Assembly: GCA_032622095.1 (NCBI GenBank) | Contig: CP136061.1 | Location: 3,286,001 to 3,350,000 of the forward strand | From: Siphonodentalium dalli | Taxonomy: Eukaryota; Mollusca; Scaphopoda; Gadilida; Siphonodentaliidae | Length of the DNA: 64,000 nt | Direction of reading: 5' to 3' | Shown here: positions 11,001 through 26,000 of the stretch, in pieces | Numbering within the stretch: the stretch's first letter is position 1 | How the letters are laid out: each line of letters begins with the position of its first letter | Translations under genes and position numbers: made by a program | The notes under the pieces: model-generated | Database searches by the model: none | Seen by the model: only the letters and a program-made list of their open reading frames with translations | What the model was told of the DNA's origin: nothing

Positions 11001-14000
11001 ACTCAGTGCAACATCGTGCGTGTGGATGGCAAGGATATTTTCTGTGGTATAATCGGATAACAAAACAGTTGTTGCCCTTCTTCTCGGGAGACATTGAGAT
11101 TTGTCACCCGCTCGAGAACGGAATGTCTCCCTCGTAGCTTCGCTCCTCGGGAGACATTCCGTTCTCGAGCGGGTGACAAATCTCAATGTCTCCATCGACA
11201 ACGGGCGACAACTGTATATTGTTTATGATGCGCATCTCGGAATACCTCACATGTGCCCCATATGTATGTTTATATTCCCTGATAATCAGTCGCTTAGGAC
11301 ATGTGCACATTTACACATTCTTAATTCTAGTTCGAATACTGTTCTTGTCTCGTTCCAGACATCCAACTGCAAGTTCTTGGATGGCGAATAACAATCGAAC
11401 AACTGGGAGGTTATATAAAACATCTCTCATCGGGTACAAATTATTCTCAACAATTCAAGGTAACTGTCATATTATTCAAAGATTTCAATAGGTTTTCCTC
11501 CGTAAAAATAACAATTGTGGTATTCTGGCAATATCATTAAAGTAAACGCACAGTATGTATGCTTCTTGTGCCATTACACCAGTCCCTAATCATAGATGGC
11601 ATCATACAGGGTGTTATTGCTGACAAAATTACAAAGCATACAGATTAATTATGTCATGCAATTATCGAACATTAAGAAAATGAAAAGTCAATATCGACTT
11701 CTATGTGTATACAGCTCGACATTATGGTTATTCGCATTGTAAGAATATACATTGTTTCACTTGGGAGACCACTGAGCTTGTATTCACCAAATGGGTTTAT
11801 AAATCTTCCAGGTAGTTTATATAAGAAATGAACGGCGGTTTCAATGTGGTCATGGGATTTTGACCGCGAGAAAAATTCAGCAAACTGCATGAACCCCGAA
11901 GGGGTTCATGCGGAGTTTGGTGATTTTTTATCGCGGTCAAAACCCATGACCACGTTGAATCCGCCGTTTATTATTTATATTTATATACTTACGCTCTTTA
12001 AAACACTTCTCCAAATATGTCCGTTATTTCGTCAAAAACACTTTTTCAAATATCTCCGTTATTTCGTTTATAAAAATAATTTCCTATTTCTCTATTTCGC
12101 TCTATATTTCGCCCTATTTCGCTATTTCGTTGTATTTTCCTATTTCGATTTTTCGTACTATTTCGCTGTATTTTCATATTTCGCTTTTTGGTTTTATTTC
12201 ATATTTCGATAATTCGCTATATTTGACATATTATGGGATATGGGATTATATGATAACCAACATTATGATAGTCAATCGAACATCTCGTGCCACCCGTGCT
12301 CGCGATTAGATGCCACTAGCCATCCAATTGTGATCTTTCGAACCTCGATTACATATTGTTTGCTATCAAATCCTTGGCGTATTGGCTGACTAGATACTCA
12401 AGCAGTCGGTAATGTCCGACAATCCCCGGTGATTTTCGGGACCAATGTGTTCATAAACCTATGAACGACATTGGAAGTGACGTCACTTTACGTTCATAGG
12501 TTTATGAACGCATTGGATAAGGGGGCGTGTCTACCGTAACGCTATGGGGAAATCGGAAGAGATATTAGGGGTATGTAAATATATAAGAAATGAACGGCGG
12601 TTTCAATGTGGTCATGGGATTTTGAATGCGAGAAAAATTCAGCAAAGTGCATGAACCCTGAAGGGGTTCATGCGGAGTTTGCTGATTTTTTATCGAGGTC
12701 AAAACCCATGACCACGTTGAATCCGCCGTTTATTATTTATATTTATATACTTACGCTCTTTAAAACAATTCTCCAAATATGTCCGTTATTTCGTCAAAAA
12801 CACTTTTTCAAATATCTCCGTTATTTCTTTTATATAAAAATAATTTCCTATTATTATATTTCGCTCTATATTTCGCCCTATTTCGCTATTTCGCTGTACT
12901 TTCCTATTTCGATTTTTCGTGCCATTTCCCTATTTCGCTGTATTTTCATATTTCGCCTTTTCGTTGTATTTCATATTTCGATAATTCGCTATATTTGACA
13001 TATTATGGGATATGGGATTATATGATAACCAACACTCTGATAGTCAATCGAACATCTCGTGCCACCCGTGCTCGCGATTAGATGCCACTAGCCATCCAAT
13101 CGTGAACCTCGATTACATATTGTTTGCTATCAAATCTTTGGCGTATTGGCTGACTAGATACTAGAGCAGTCGGTAATGTCCGACAATCCCCGGTGTTTTC
13201 CGGGACCAATGTGTTCATAAACATATGAACGGCATTGAAAGTTACGTCACGTTACGTTCATAGGTTTATGAACGCATTGAATACGGGGGCGTGTCTATCG
13301 TAACGCTATGGGGAAATCGGAAGAGATATCAGGTGTATGTAAATATAACGGGATAATCCAATCAAGGGGTTGTATCAATCAGTTGGTGAATACGAGCCCC
13401 GGTATTCCTAGCTTATAGCGCTATTTGTCTTAGTATCTGAATAAATTACACACATGCGTTGTCAGTCTCTGAAAAGCCGACGAAATCCTATGCGTTGTAT
13501 TTATTAATTCAAGATTCAATATACTTTATTTGATTTTAGCTAAACATAATAATATTCGCAAATATAGTTTTACCAGTTTGTGCGTTTGAAAGCTGTGTTG
13601 CGTGGTAAACGTAACGTTCGTATAATCAAATGCATATGTTTCAGCTTCTGTTCGTTTGCGTGGTAAACCTAATGTTTGGATAACATAATATATATTTTGT
13701 CAGTTGCTGATTTTTTGCGTGGCAAACCTAATGTTTGGCAATATAATGATCTTTAGAACGACATTTAAGAATATAGCTTTTACACAATTTATTCAGTGTA
13801 GTAATTGTGTCGCACCACAACAGCTTAATATGAATGTTATTGAATGTTAATAGTTTAAATGAATGTCATATGTTTTTTTTAAATTTATTTTTGATACATA
13901 TGACATTGATAAGATTTGGAAATAATTCGAAATATGCCATCTTTTGGTGAAGTTCCCAACGTCCAGTTGTCCGTCGATAATTGTGTAGAAATACAACTGT

Positions 14001-17000
14001 TCATATTTTTATTTATGATTGATCATATTTACATAAAAATCGATAAATTTCATCGGGATTCAACTCTTTCTCCTTCGGTCATAGTAAAAACAATACCGTT
14101 ACAATAGTACGATTGCCATCAGTTAAATCAGTACCATTGGAACGGTAAAATTGACATCAATATAGTAAAATGTCCTTTCCATAACTGTTCGTTAATGTAG
14201 TATCCGGAATCGCGGATCCGATGTGGGTTCGGCTATGCGTTGCTGCTCTTTATTGTGACTTTATATCGCATCAAAACACAACTCACACACGTGAAAGAGT
14301 AATTGCATTAGCAGATCAAACGTGCAAAAATGTTGTAAATTATATAATATATACTAGCACTCTCAGGATAATATTGTAATGATATGTATCACTTCTGATC
14401 TATCAGAATATATAGACAGAGGTTTGACATATATAATAACATGTGTTTCTTAGAAACTGACACAAGGAGCAGTGAAACCATGCACAGCAGCCAAAAATAA
14501 TATCAAATCAAGGAAACTAAAAGGGTCAAGGATGATATGTACATGTGAGTGAACCAGTTAATATTTAGTTCTTATCTTGATACATCCAGATTGAATTGAC
14601 ATTGACACATTCCATTGTTGTTAATATTAATAACTGATGTCCACTGGATTCCACCCAAGTAAACTTTAAAGACATGAGTCATGCATTCCTTCGAAATATC
14701 GCATCCCATACATTATGTTACAAACAGTTAATGTGCACATTATCTGCACGGAATCAATGATTTAGTCGGACAAAAATACATTGTAATGTGATGTCAAAAG
14801 TACATACACACCTTTTCGTGTTCCATGTGCTAGTATTTTTTATGAGTCACCAATGTCGATTATATGACTTTTCTACGAGTGATTTCTGTATGATGTGTGC
14901 ATGTTTACTAACCAATATATTGTAATTGTTTTATTTATTATTATTTGAATTTATTTACTTATACTCGTATGGAAAAGGATTCATATATTTTAATACCAGA
15001 GCCAATAACAAGCAACTTCCACTGGACTCAACAAATAAACTGTTCAAGGGAAACGGGAATTACCTTCATATGAAATATCACTGCCCACACCTTCTGCTGA
15101 AATCATTCAATATGTGAGTGACTGCTTGGAATCTAATGATATCTTGGGTAGAACATCAGCGTGTTGCATAGATTACTTGGCTTATGGATCGCCATGCATA
15201 ATGATAAGGCTATTAGGCAATGTTGTTGATGAAATTTTAAAGATAATAATATTCAGTGAGTTCATTTTGCTTTTTGTAATCATTGCTAACACAAATGCAA
15301 ACCATTTTCTTCAGATGACCACACACGAGTCATCATCACAGACGATGAAGAACCTCGATTCGTGAATGCGTCATATATTAACGTAAGTTTTCTGTTCACG
15401 TTTAATGGATTAAATAAAAAAGTTTCGGTTCACGACACGACATACATCCACTGTCACATATGAATTATGTAAAGTGTGGTTGTGGACTAAATGCCATCAG
15501 TCCATGACATGTATACACAGTACACGTAACGTAAATTATACTGCGGTATGGTGCAACTGATTGTCAGTCCATGACATATATATACAGTACACGTAACGTA
15601 AATTATACCACGGTATGATGCAACTGATTGTCAGTCCATGACATGTATATACAGTACACGTAACATAAATTATACCGCGGAATTGTGCGACTGATTGTCA
15701 GTCCATGCCATGTATATACAGTGAACCTAACATAAATTAAAGCACGGTATGGTGGAACTGATTGTCGGTCCATGCCATGTATATACAGTACACGTAACGT
15801 AAATTATACTGCGGTATGGTGCAACCGATTGTCAGTCCATGACATGTAGATACAGTACACGTAAAGTAAATTATACCGTTGTATGCTGCAACTGATTGTC
15901 AGTCCATGACATGTATATACAGTACACGTAACGTACATTATACCGCGGTATGGTGCAACTGATTGTCGGAATTAACGACTATTGATAAGAAGCTCTCATA
16001 CTTCAGCAGACGCATCAGCAGAAAGGATTCAACTTTCCTAAATTACTGGAATACGATCGCCTCAAGTACCTTCGATAATTATAACAGATATATCAGACAG
16101 CCTTTATAACAACGAATTACGACAAATAAGATTCAAAGTACAATAATATATGTCAAAGATAAAACTCAGTTCTTGCGACCACAATGGCTGAGCCTATTTA
16201 TAAGTCAGAGTTCTTCCCGCTCGCTGTGCTGATTAGACTACAGTCATCACGTACATAATTGACGTGTTATCACATATTTTAATTAAAGAATTATTGTTCC
16301 TTTAAATGTATCTGCTTTATTTTGAAAAACTAAGCTGTCCATTTTCAATTGGACATCGACCATCTGTGCTGGTCGAATTAATTGTAAATTTCCCGATATA
16401 GTATAGAATGTTCGTGTAATGAACTACAGCTAATATAATTAAAATAGACTATGACTTTTACTATTTATTCATAACTCATTCATACAGTATATACAATTAT
16501 CTATACAATTATCTATACAGTGTAATATTATAACATTCAATTAACTATCAGCGACTGCATACCTGCCGTCCCCGTTGAACAGTAATATACATATATATGT
16601 AATAGTAATTCGATTTTATCTACGTTTTGTCTTGTTAACTATAAACATTGGTATATAAACGTTTGTTCCTATCAATATTAGTATAATTCGTTCGTCGTTC
16701 ACCGTTCATCGCTCAGTGATGTGATATATAAACTAAACACATGTGGAATATGACTGTGTGGATGAGGCTAGCAGAGTACCATGAGAAGTGATTATCCACT
16801 GGGTCGAACAACGAAGTGAATAAGGCATTCCAATGATACATTCCTGAGATTTCCAGAGATGGGGAGATTACAATGATGTATTATTTAACCTTTTCTCTTA
16901 TCGTACAATGTCAGTTATTGCCATACGAATACAATACTACGTACAACACATCTTTGCAATCAGGACAATGTATGTATGTACATTTGAGAGTCAGTTGATA

Positions 17001-20000
17001 AGAAGATAATTAAGATAATTTTGTAACATTGTTGGAATGCGTTTAGTTTGTCTTCCAGTGAATTCCACTTGCTTTGAAATTGTTCTTACATGTTTTCCTA
17101 GAAGTCACTGTTTGGTGTTCCAGATATGAGCATGCCATTTCGTCGCGTGTCATTTTGGGAACTTGGTATATTATATTATACTCAACTTATTTGTAAAAAA
17201 AATATTCAGCCATGGATATGACCTCACATATAACGGAAAATTAACCCTTTCTTTCTATACTAAATATTCACTGATTACTAGTTATCCCATAGGAAATGTT
17301 CAGATAATAAGTTCAACAAACAGGGTCGTTTGTTGAACTTATTATCTGAACATTTCCAAATAATGAACAGGATTCCTTCTGCACTTTCTATTGTCTGCTT
17401 ATATTGGTATAATTTGGTAACTGGTCGTGAAACTATTCATGAACAAGGAGATTTAAATGTAGAGTATATATCATTGAATTTCATGTTGTCCATAGTTTTA
17501 AATAGCGTATCTGTTTGACTATTATATTATTATTATATGTTATTATTTATTAGAATATTCCCATATATATATATATATCATACATCAAATGATTGTTAAC
17601 TATTGAATAGTATAACAACTTGAGTGCTTTACATGATAAGAAGTGCTTAATTTTATTCAGACTATAGTTTGTACTGGTGTTCGTACAATATATCATTTTC
17701 GTTAACAAAGTCTCTAAACTTCATTTTCACACAATTGTCGACTACGAGCTGGCCATGTTTTTAACATAATTCTGAAAAATGGTAAACTCCCATATAGAGG
17801 TTACCCTGAGTAAGTATACATATGAAGTTTGGTGACGAAATGGTGAGAGATGTCACATGTGAGGTAGGCAAATTCAATTGTTGACGCACGTACGCACGAA
17901 CGCATGCACATACGGAATGACGGAGTACTTTGCCAAGTTGAGCTGAATATGAACTGCCATGCATCTTGTTGATGATTTATTGTAATAATTAGTTTTATGT
18001 CATAATGGTTGCATGACATTGCACCCGTATTTCTTGGTGTACTCAATAATATGTTGAAATCTTCGGATGCGACTTAAACAAGACTAATGATAAAATTATG
18101 TTAAACTTTATGTCCATGCCATCTCCTAGTGGTTCGTTTTTTCGGACATAGTTGAATCGTGGTTGATCAATATAATATGTAAGCTATTTAAGTCTTACGT
18201 TGATAAGGACATCGAACAGAAACAACAGTAAACAGGGTTATACAATGGGGATGTTGTGTGTCAAATATTCGCCTCCTAACAGCATATAATAAGTGAATGG
18301 AACATGGTATGGCAGAGATGCGGTGTACATGTACTTCCCGGCGCGAGCGACATAAACTACACCACCAGTGTGCCCCAAGTGAGTGATGCAATTCATGTCA
18401 CTTCACACTGGGATGTACATCACGTCTTTGTGGCATCAAATTGGCGTTGTGAACTCCATGTCATGTTCCATTTACTAAATCAATACTGATAGGTGAGGCA
18501 CAATATTTGCCGATATCAACGGCAGTGCATGCCCTAACCATTACACTGTATTGAACAACATCCATTTTATCTTTACTTAAAACCTCTCCATCTTGTGATA
18601 ATAGCAAGTTGGTTTTCAATCACCCAGTGTGTATGTTAAACTGACACAGGTGGTGTAATCACAGCAAAAATACAGTTAATTCTTTATTTTCTTTCCTTTA
18701 GTTACAAAAACAAGACGAACGAGATATAATACGATGCGACAGTTATGTTGTGGGACATTCAATATTGGACAGGCAGTTACGAATTATAAAATACTTTATC
18801 GCGTGGTACACTAACATAACATCACGATGTTGTAAATTCAGAAGATTGGACGAACTCTAGTTTTGTAACTTAGAATAAAGCAACATACGATTTAGATATC
18901 GTATTTCGTTATAAGCACGAAGCACACACGTTCGGCTGACAATTTAAAGCGGCTACACACATGCATGCTTACTTCAAGGAGCTCATATCGCGTTAGCCTC
19001 AAAATAATTGAGGAGTTGTGAACCTAATTGTGTACACACATATGGATCTACAATTACTACTTAATTACCTCCACACATACCTATTAAATGAGTTACAATA
19101 TATCATACTGTTATCATGAATATTATTTATCACATACACATTATTTGTGATTATTCTTTCAGGGTTATGATGCTGAAAAGAGTCATATCGCAATGGCAGG
19201 TGAGTGGAATTTAGAAAATTTAATAAGATTTTTGCGATCGCATTTCATAGTGCATATTTCATCTTTTCCACCTCGCATATTTAAATATATGGGATGCCAC
19301 CCATGCCACCCAGCGTAATGTAGTTCATTGTGTGGTTTAGGGGATACACGTGTTGTCTGATGTTTTATGGGATACACTTGTCGCTAGATATGATTTAAGG
19401 GATAACAAGCTGCCTGTTGTGATGTATGGGATACACGTGTTGATATGATTTAGGGATAACATGCTGCCTGTGTGATTTATGGGATACACGTGTTGATATG
19501 ATTTAGGGGATAACATGCTGCCTGGTGTGATTTAGGGGATACACGTGTTGATATGATTTAGGGATAACATGCTGCCTGGTGTGATTTAGGGGATACACGT
19601 GTTGATATGATTTAGGGGATAACATGCTGTCTGGTGTGATTTAGGGGATACACGTGTTGATATGATGTAGGAGATAACATGCTTCCTGTGTGATTTATGG
19701 GATACACTTGTTGCTGATATGATTTATGGGATAACATGCTTATTATGTATTCAATAGCATATTACAGAAATGTGATCCGAATTGACACCAAATGGCTTAA
19801 CCCAATTTTCGACCCAGCAGGCTAATACACACTGAACAAATATTTGCAGTCACATTATGTTCATGGCACCGACACCATATACATCATCATGATCGTCATC
19901 AGTTTTGTGTTTGTGATCGTATTTGAGGCGATCATTGAGTTTTTTGCTAGGTTGACAACAATTCAAAAATCGAGTCACTATTGGACATTCTATACAGAAA

Positions 20001-23000
20001 CACCGCATATAACTGATAGTGTCACATCCATTTTAATATACAGAAAACATGATAGTTTTATGGTGTCTTATTGGACAGGACAACTCGGATCCGTGTCTAA
20101 AACAATCCTGGGTAGGCATTGCATGAATTAATCAAGTTTTATGAATTTTACTACAGATCCGTCCGAAGAACATTTAGAAGACATATGGTCAGTGGTGTGG
20201 AGTGCAGGCTGTCAAATTATTGTCATGCTCAATGGAACTAGTGCTCCAAGACAGGTTTGTCATATGTATATGTAGAGCTATGTGACATTTGTTATTTAAC
20301 TTATGTCATCTCCTATAATAATGATGGCACTAGCTCGTCGTTGCTGTATTATCTCCTATAATAGTGATGGAACTAGCTCGTCGTTGTTATATTATCTCCT
20401 ATAATAATGATGGCACTAGCTCGTCGTTCTTGTAGTATATCCTATAATAATGATGGCACTAGCTCGTCATTGTTGTAGTATCTCCTATAATAATGATGGC
20501 ACTAGCTCGTCATTGTTGTAGTTTCTCTTATAATAATGATGGCACTAGCTCGTCATTGTTGTAGTTTCTCCTATAATAGTGATGACAATAGCTCGTCGTT
20601 GTTGTAGTATCTCCTATGATAATGATGGCACTAGCTCGTCATTGTTGTAGTTTCTCCTATAATAGTGATGACAATAGCTCGTCGTTGTTGTGGTATCTCT
20701 TATAATAATGATGGCACTAGCTCGTGATTGTTGTAGTATATCCTATAATAATGATGGCACTAGTTCGTCGTTGTTGTAGTATCTCCTATAATAATGATGA
20801 CACTAGCTCGTCGTTGTTGTAGTATCCCCTATAATCATGATGGCACTAGCTCGTCGTTGTTGTAGTATCATGTCACGTTTCAGGGCACATATTTATTTAG
20901 CCTTATCGACCTACTATGAATATGATACCTCCATGAAAATATATTATTCCGTGCGTTGGCAAAATATATTGTATACCCATACCATGACAAAATGTTTCTA
21001 ATTCCCCAGTACGTACTAAAAAACTCATTTAAATCGTTTAAGTATGTGTCCTGTTTATAAAATCACGAAATTATGTTCTTTGTGAGTAAGATCTGGACAA
21101 ACCATAGTGTCCCATGCATATTCAAATCCACGTGTGCATCATATGCGATATTGTATTCATCCGGTAGATCTAAAATAAAATCAACTGCCATAGAGACGAT
21201 AGAGAATATGAGATACATGTATACTTTAATTAAACTTGATAGTTTGTGTTTGAATGTCGTTATCATGGTTGTGTCCGACCTAATGATACATGAACTGCCA
21301 TGGCCAATGTAATATATTTAAAACTCATACATATTTAGGTAGTGCGTTCCGTTTTGATCAAATCTGGTTCACGTATAAAATATGAACGTCTTCATTAATT
21401 AACAATCGAAGTAACAATATGTAAACAACACGTTTTGATTACTTTTAGAAGAGTATTGTATTTGTAATAAAATACGTCAACTGGAAAATGAGGAGTTGCC
21501 TGAGTTGTCCATGCCTAGATAGCAGTCGACCAAGCATCTAACATGTGTAAAGGCATATCGATATGGTATTGCTCAGTTTAATTTATTGACATGAGTTTAT
21601 TATCAAGTAGAGTTGTCGTTAAATTGACCTCAGATTCGGGATATTTCCATGTCGGGTTATCTGCCTGATCCAGAACATAGATGTCGCACCTTCATTGTTC
21701 CTCATGTTCGCTTATATTGGCTTATTATGTCAGACCGAGTGGCATGTTCCTACCAAAGAGCAGTTGTTGTTTTAGTTGGGCTTTGTGGTGGAAAGTGTTA
21801 TCCAGACCCTGATACTACCATTCAAGCCTCCGCAAACATGTGACAATTATAGAAACGTCTAATAGAAACGTCTAGTTTTTACATTCTTTGTTTTATTTCT
21901 TTATGCTCGTCCATGCCCATAAGTGTATTTGTTTCCATAGACAATACAGCTGCAGTGGGGTCCTTTCTCGGTGATATTAAATAACCCGCCACGTTGTCTT
22001 TCTTTCATTCATAAATCTCACGTGATGGTACGATCTAACAGTCAAACTAACGATAGCATCAATAAAACAAACAACACACACCAAATTGTATTACCCCTAA
22101 CCTATTGCTCATTATCTTGAAAAGTCATAAAATTGTAACAAATCTGTTTATAGAGCCTAGTGATACTGGTACCAACCTCGTTAATCCGCACTGCTGAACA
22201 TAATGCTCGCTCAGTTCCAATTTGTTTGCTCAACGCATTGCAAATGGTCTTATGTCAACACGTGATCGTATGTGTATATTCTTTCAGATATTTATTATCT
22301 CAATTTGTGGCAACAATAAATAAGCTGATTGACTCATTCAACGTTTTGGGGACACAGTTGAATTGTTCAATGTTACATACGTGACTACATGTTTATATAT
22401 ATTTTGCGTTACATAGTTTGGAAGAGAATTGCTATCTTCGTGGAACTTATACTGCTAATGTGACGATACGCTTTTACGAGGGTTTATTCGTTGGTCAGCT
22501 GACTCCGCGATCGGTGTTCAGTTGGTGAAAGTATGGGTATTGTTGAGTGCCCATGCTATGAGTGAATAGTACTTGTTCAATCTAATGTTAGCTCTCTTGG
22601 ATGTCGGAAGAGGTTTTAGTATATATCAGAACCATCTCATTTCGACAGACAATAGTTTGTAGTACACGTTCGTATAACACAATGCGTGTCATCATATTAG
22701 TTCATCGGATTACAGTCGGACAAAACGAATCCGAAGTGTTTAGTACCAATACCAAAAACATTTCTTTTGAATAATAATTACCGTTTCATAGTTTAATATA
22801 TATAAATATTGTTCGATATCCTGTAAGAATATAAAAAACGTCCATACGTTATCATGAATTATATATTTCATAGTACACGCTAGTTTCGCCTCGCCGTTAA
22901 GCGTAAAGCTTAACGGTCATAGTTGTTGTTTACATTACCCAATACACCATGATAAGCGAACCATTTTGAAATGATTTAGCCTGCTCAGATTAAGATATTA

Positions 23001-26000
23001 AGTATAGCCCAGATTCAAGTACCAAATCTCACTCAAATGTTACCTCTAAAAGCGCATGTCACGCTTACTGGGAAATGGTTCTTGCTATGGGAATGAATGT
23101 GTTTGAATGCACATTCAATAATATTCACATATGACAAGAAACAATGAATGCTGAAGCATTGCAACTTAGCAAGGCTTATATATATTCATATCAGTTTTAA
23201 ATTTCTATGATAAAAACGTAAGGTTACCTATTTAGTTGGTACACTAACGGTTAGCGCCTCTTTTACAGTGTGCGTGTCCTCGATATTGGCCCAGAAAGGA
23301 AAACGTACCGACAGCTTACGGGAAATCATTAGTGATTTTAAAATCTGAAGAGATTATATCACCGTTTGTGATGAGAGAACTGACAGTCTGGAGGGTGAGT
23401 TTACTATTCTACAGTCTGGATATTGAGTTTACTAGTGTACAATCTGGATGATGAGATTACTATAATTGTATACATATGTTATCGAAATGCATTTTTTTAT
23501 ATCCATATGTAAACTATATACTAGTATAGTCTGGTCGATAAAAGGTTTGACCTAGAAAAAATTTGGACTAAGTTGGTTTTTATCCCATTTTGAAGAGGAC
23601 TATTTCCTCTACAACATATCCAAAATGATCATTTTTCGACCTTGCGAAGTACGTTTTTCTACAATATCCCTCATCGGCGACACCAGAACGCATTAATCCT
23701 CCATCCGATTTATACCAGTTTGTGTAAAAGAGTATAGGGGCGAATAGAGTGACAAGGACAGAAAACAATGCAATCGCGGCGATGAAATGGCTGTCAAAAT
23801 GGCCGCAACTACAATCCATGCTACGATGAAAGCAACATATTGGATAACCCCCTATAAGCGAAAATACACATTTGTAATTTACAAGAATGTTGTTATAGAT
23901 CTTTAAAGGTACACATATAATTAAAACAGATCTATCTGAATGATTTATCGATCACTGCTACGCACGTTAACCCAATGATTTACGTTCGGGTTTTCTTATT
24001 AGAATACATCCAACAGTCGGACCAAAAACAGTTATTTTGGGCACGCAACACACGAAGTAATATTTCGTCACACAGTGCGAGGTAGTTTCCTTTTGGAATG
24101 ATGATTAATTATTGAACGTAAAGCAGAAACTGAAGAACCCACCCTATCTGTGTAAATACTAGTTATATTTCCAGAATTTTCAACACTCTCCGTGACAATA
24201 AACCATACACGTATGTCGTAATGCTGATTATACTGTCAAGAAACACTTATCTCTTCAACAGAATAGTACCCTATCTCACTAGATCGAAGAGACTGTACAT
24301 CGTACATTTGATTTAGTACTAATTTTCATGGTGCTCCCAAACCAGTTTCTTAGTAGACAATTATGTTCAAATTACTTCAATCGGCACTTTACAACATGAA
24401 TATGTACCCCGCAATACACACTATTAGTTGTCAGTATCTTGTTGTTTGAAATTATGTTACCATTGCCACCCGCATACTTGCGCTAAATATCAGGTCATCA
24501 GCGTTTACAGTTATTAGTTCTGCGTTTACCAATCACTCAATGTTGCTATTTAAGGTTTTGTATGCAGCAGATATGTGTAACATTAGGGAGAATGGGTAAA
24601 CGCGCCGATGCGGTTGCAGAAAAGGTCGTACGTTTCGCGTATATGTGGCCTTAGTGCATTTAAGCGCACATAATTTCCAGGTATAAAAACAGTCTCTGCC
24701 ATAGAGTATGTAGGCAAATTGGGTTATGTTGAGAATTTATTGAAGATAGTCTATTGTAATCCTTTGTATTTTGATAAATTGCGTTCATGGTATACCACCA
24801 TGTATTTGTGTGATAAAAATGAAATATTCGTGTTTAATCACTTGACCGGAGGCAACTGTGACTACTATTTTAAGACACGGACAATAGGATCTACACATTT
24901 TACCTAGTACCATATGAATAGCTCTCATACGGTTCTATAGCAGTGAATTTTGACAGACTGTGTGTTGTAGATTCAAAAATAAATGATTATCGGTCACATT
25001 CGTGAGACTGTTTTCATTACATATATTTCTGCTTCTAGAAAAGGTAACACAATGAGTACATCCCTATTAGATCACATCTAACTGTTTTAATACACATATA
25101 TTACACGATTCAAGATAAACAGTACAGGTAAAACTGCGTTATTCTTCTAGTTCTTGGCGCCCAAAAAGTTCACATTCAATCGTTGTATGAGACCTGGCTT
25201 TCGGTTGCTCTCTCGCGAGATACATTAGAGCGAATTCTTACATACTATTATTAATAGCTCCCCTTATACTCTGAAATCATTCTTCCTCGTATAATTCGAC
25301 GGCCTGTTCGTTCTTGTATAACCAGCTATTCAATTTTCCGCAAATTGTAAATTTCATTAGATTTTGTCCATTTTGGCGGCTATTTTGGACAGACATTCTA
25401 CCGATATGGTTTACGACTAAGGATTGTTTGTGTGGATTTTATTTTATTACTAATTTGGTATTTGTTGGCGCACCTACCATCGAAATTCAGGATTTTTCTA
25501 TACCAACTGCCATCACGGACGCCATCTTGTATTACAGAAAATGCTCAAAGCGGATTTTAGCGGATTTTGGATATGTTATAGAGGATATATTCCTCTTCAA
25601 AATGGAATAGAAACCAACTTAGTCCAAATTTGTTCTAGGTTGACCCTAAAATTTTAGTTTATCGACCAGACTAGTACGTTCCATAATGATGTTAACGCTA
25701 CACTTTGGAATACACTATAGTATGTAGACGGACAACCATGTGCGTTCATATAATGAATCAAACACCGAACTATGCGGTTTAGTTTTAATTTAGACACGCA
25801 CTGGATAATGTTCCGATATACTAGCATGCATCTTGCGACGTACGTTTTTAGATTTGTTGAAATGTATTGCATTGTACGAAGGAAACAACTGTATGAGGAG
25901 CAAGTGTGAAATTAGCCCATGTTAAGTGACACTTACTATCAGATTTTAACGTATTTCGCTATTGCCATCAAAAGTGACCCGAAACACGTCACAATTTCGC

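Larger units (their letters stand above)
11817..12578. repeat. Repeat copy 1 of a 762-bp tandem duplication
   Basis: Starts TATATAAGAAATGAACGG and recurs at an offset of 762 bp with few changes. It holds a fold-back hairpin (11831-11968), a CTATTTCG-rich simple-repeat tract (about 12045-12215) and a second hairpin (12443-12516). Confidence 0.92.
11460..14453 (+). other. Intron (phase 0) with a tandem 0.76-kb duplication
   Basis: Contains two 0.76-kb direct copies (11817-13350), each with two hairpins, and a three-copy repeat (13598-13750). The remaining sequence shows nothing recognisable. Confidence 0.75.
15383..19162 (+). other. Intron (phase 0)
   Basis: Contains a 67-bp minisatellite (15489-15970) and a perfect 66-bp palindrome (17292-17357). 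The rest is AT-rich without recognisable features. Confidence 0.75.

Noticed and set aside
20308-20868. Regular repeat and spacer look, considered as a CRISPR array
   Set aside because: Units are contiguous 43-bp tandem copies with no unique spacers, in the intron of a eukaryotic gene.
20308-20868. Repeat word GATGGAACTAGCTCG resembling the end of the preceding exon (AATGGAACTAGTGCTC)
   Set aside because: The match is short and does not extend into the rest of the unit, so derivation from the exon is not supported.
23580-25610. Two hydrophobic ORFs (minus 23580-23819, plus 25314-25610) with similar C-termini considered as membrane proteins
   Set aside because: They lie on the inverted arms of one repeat element, so their similarity reflects the repeat; neither has splice or start support.
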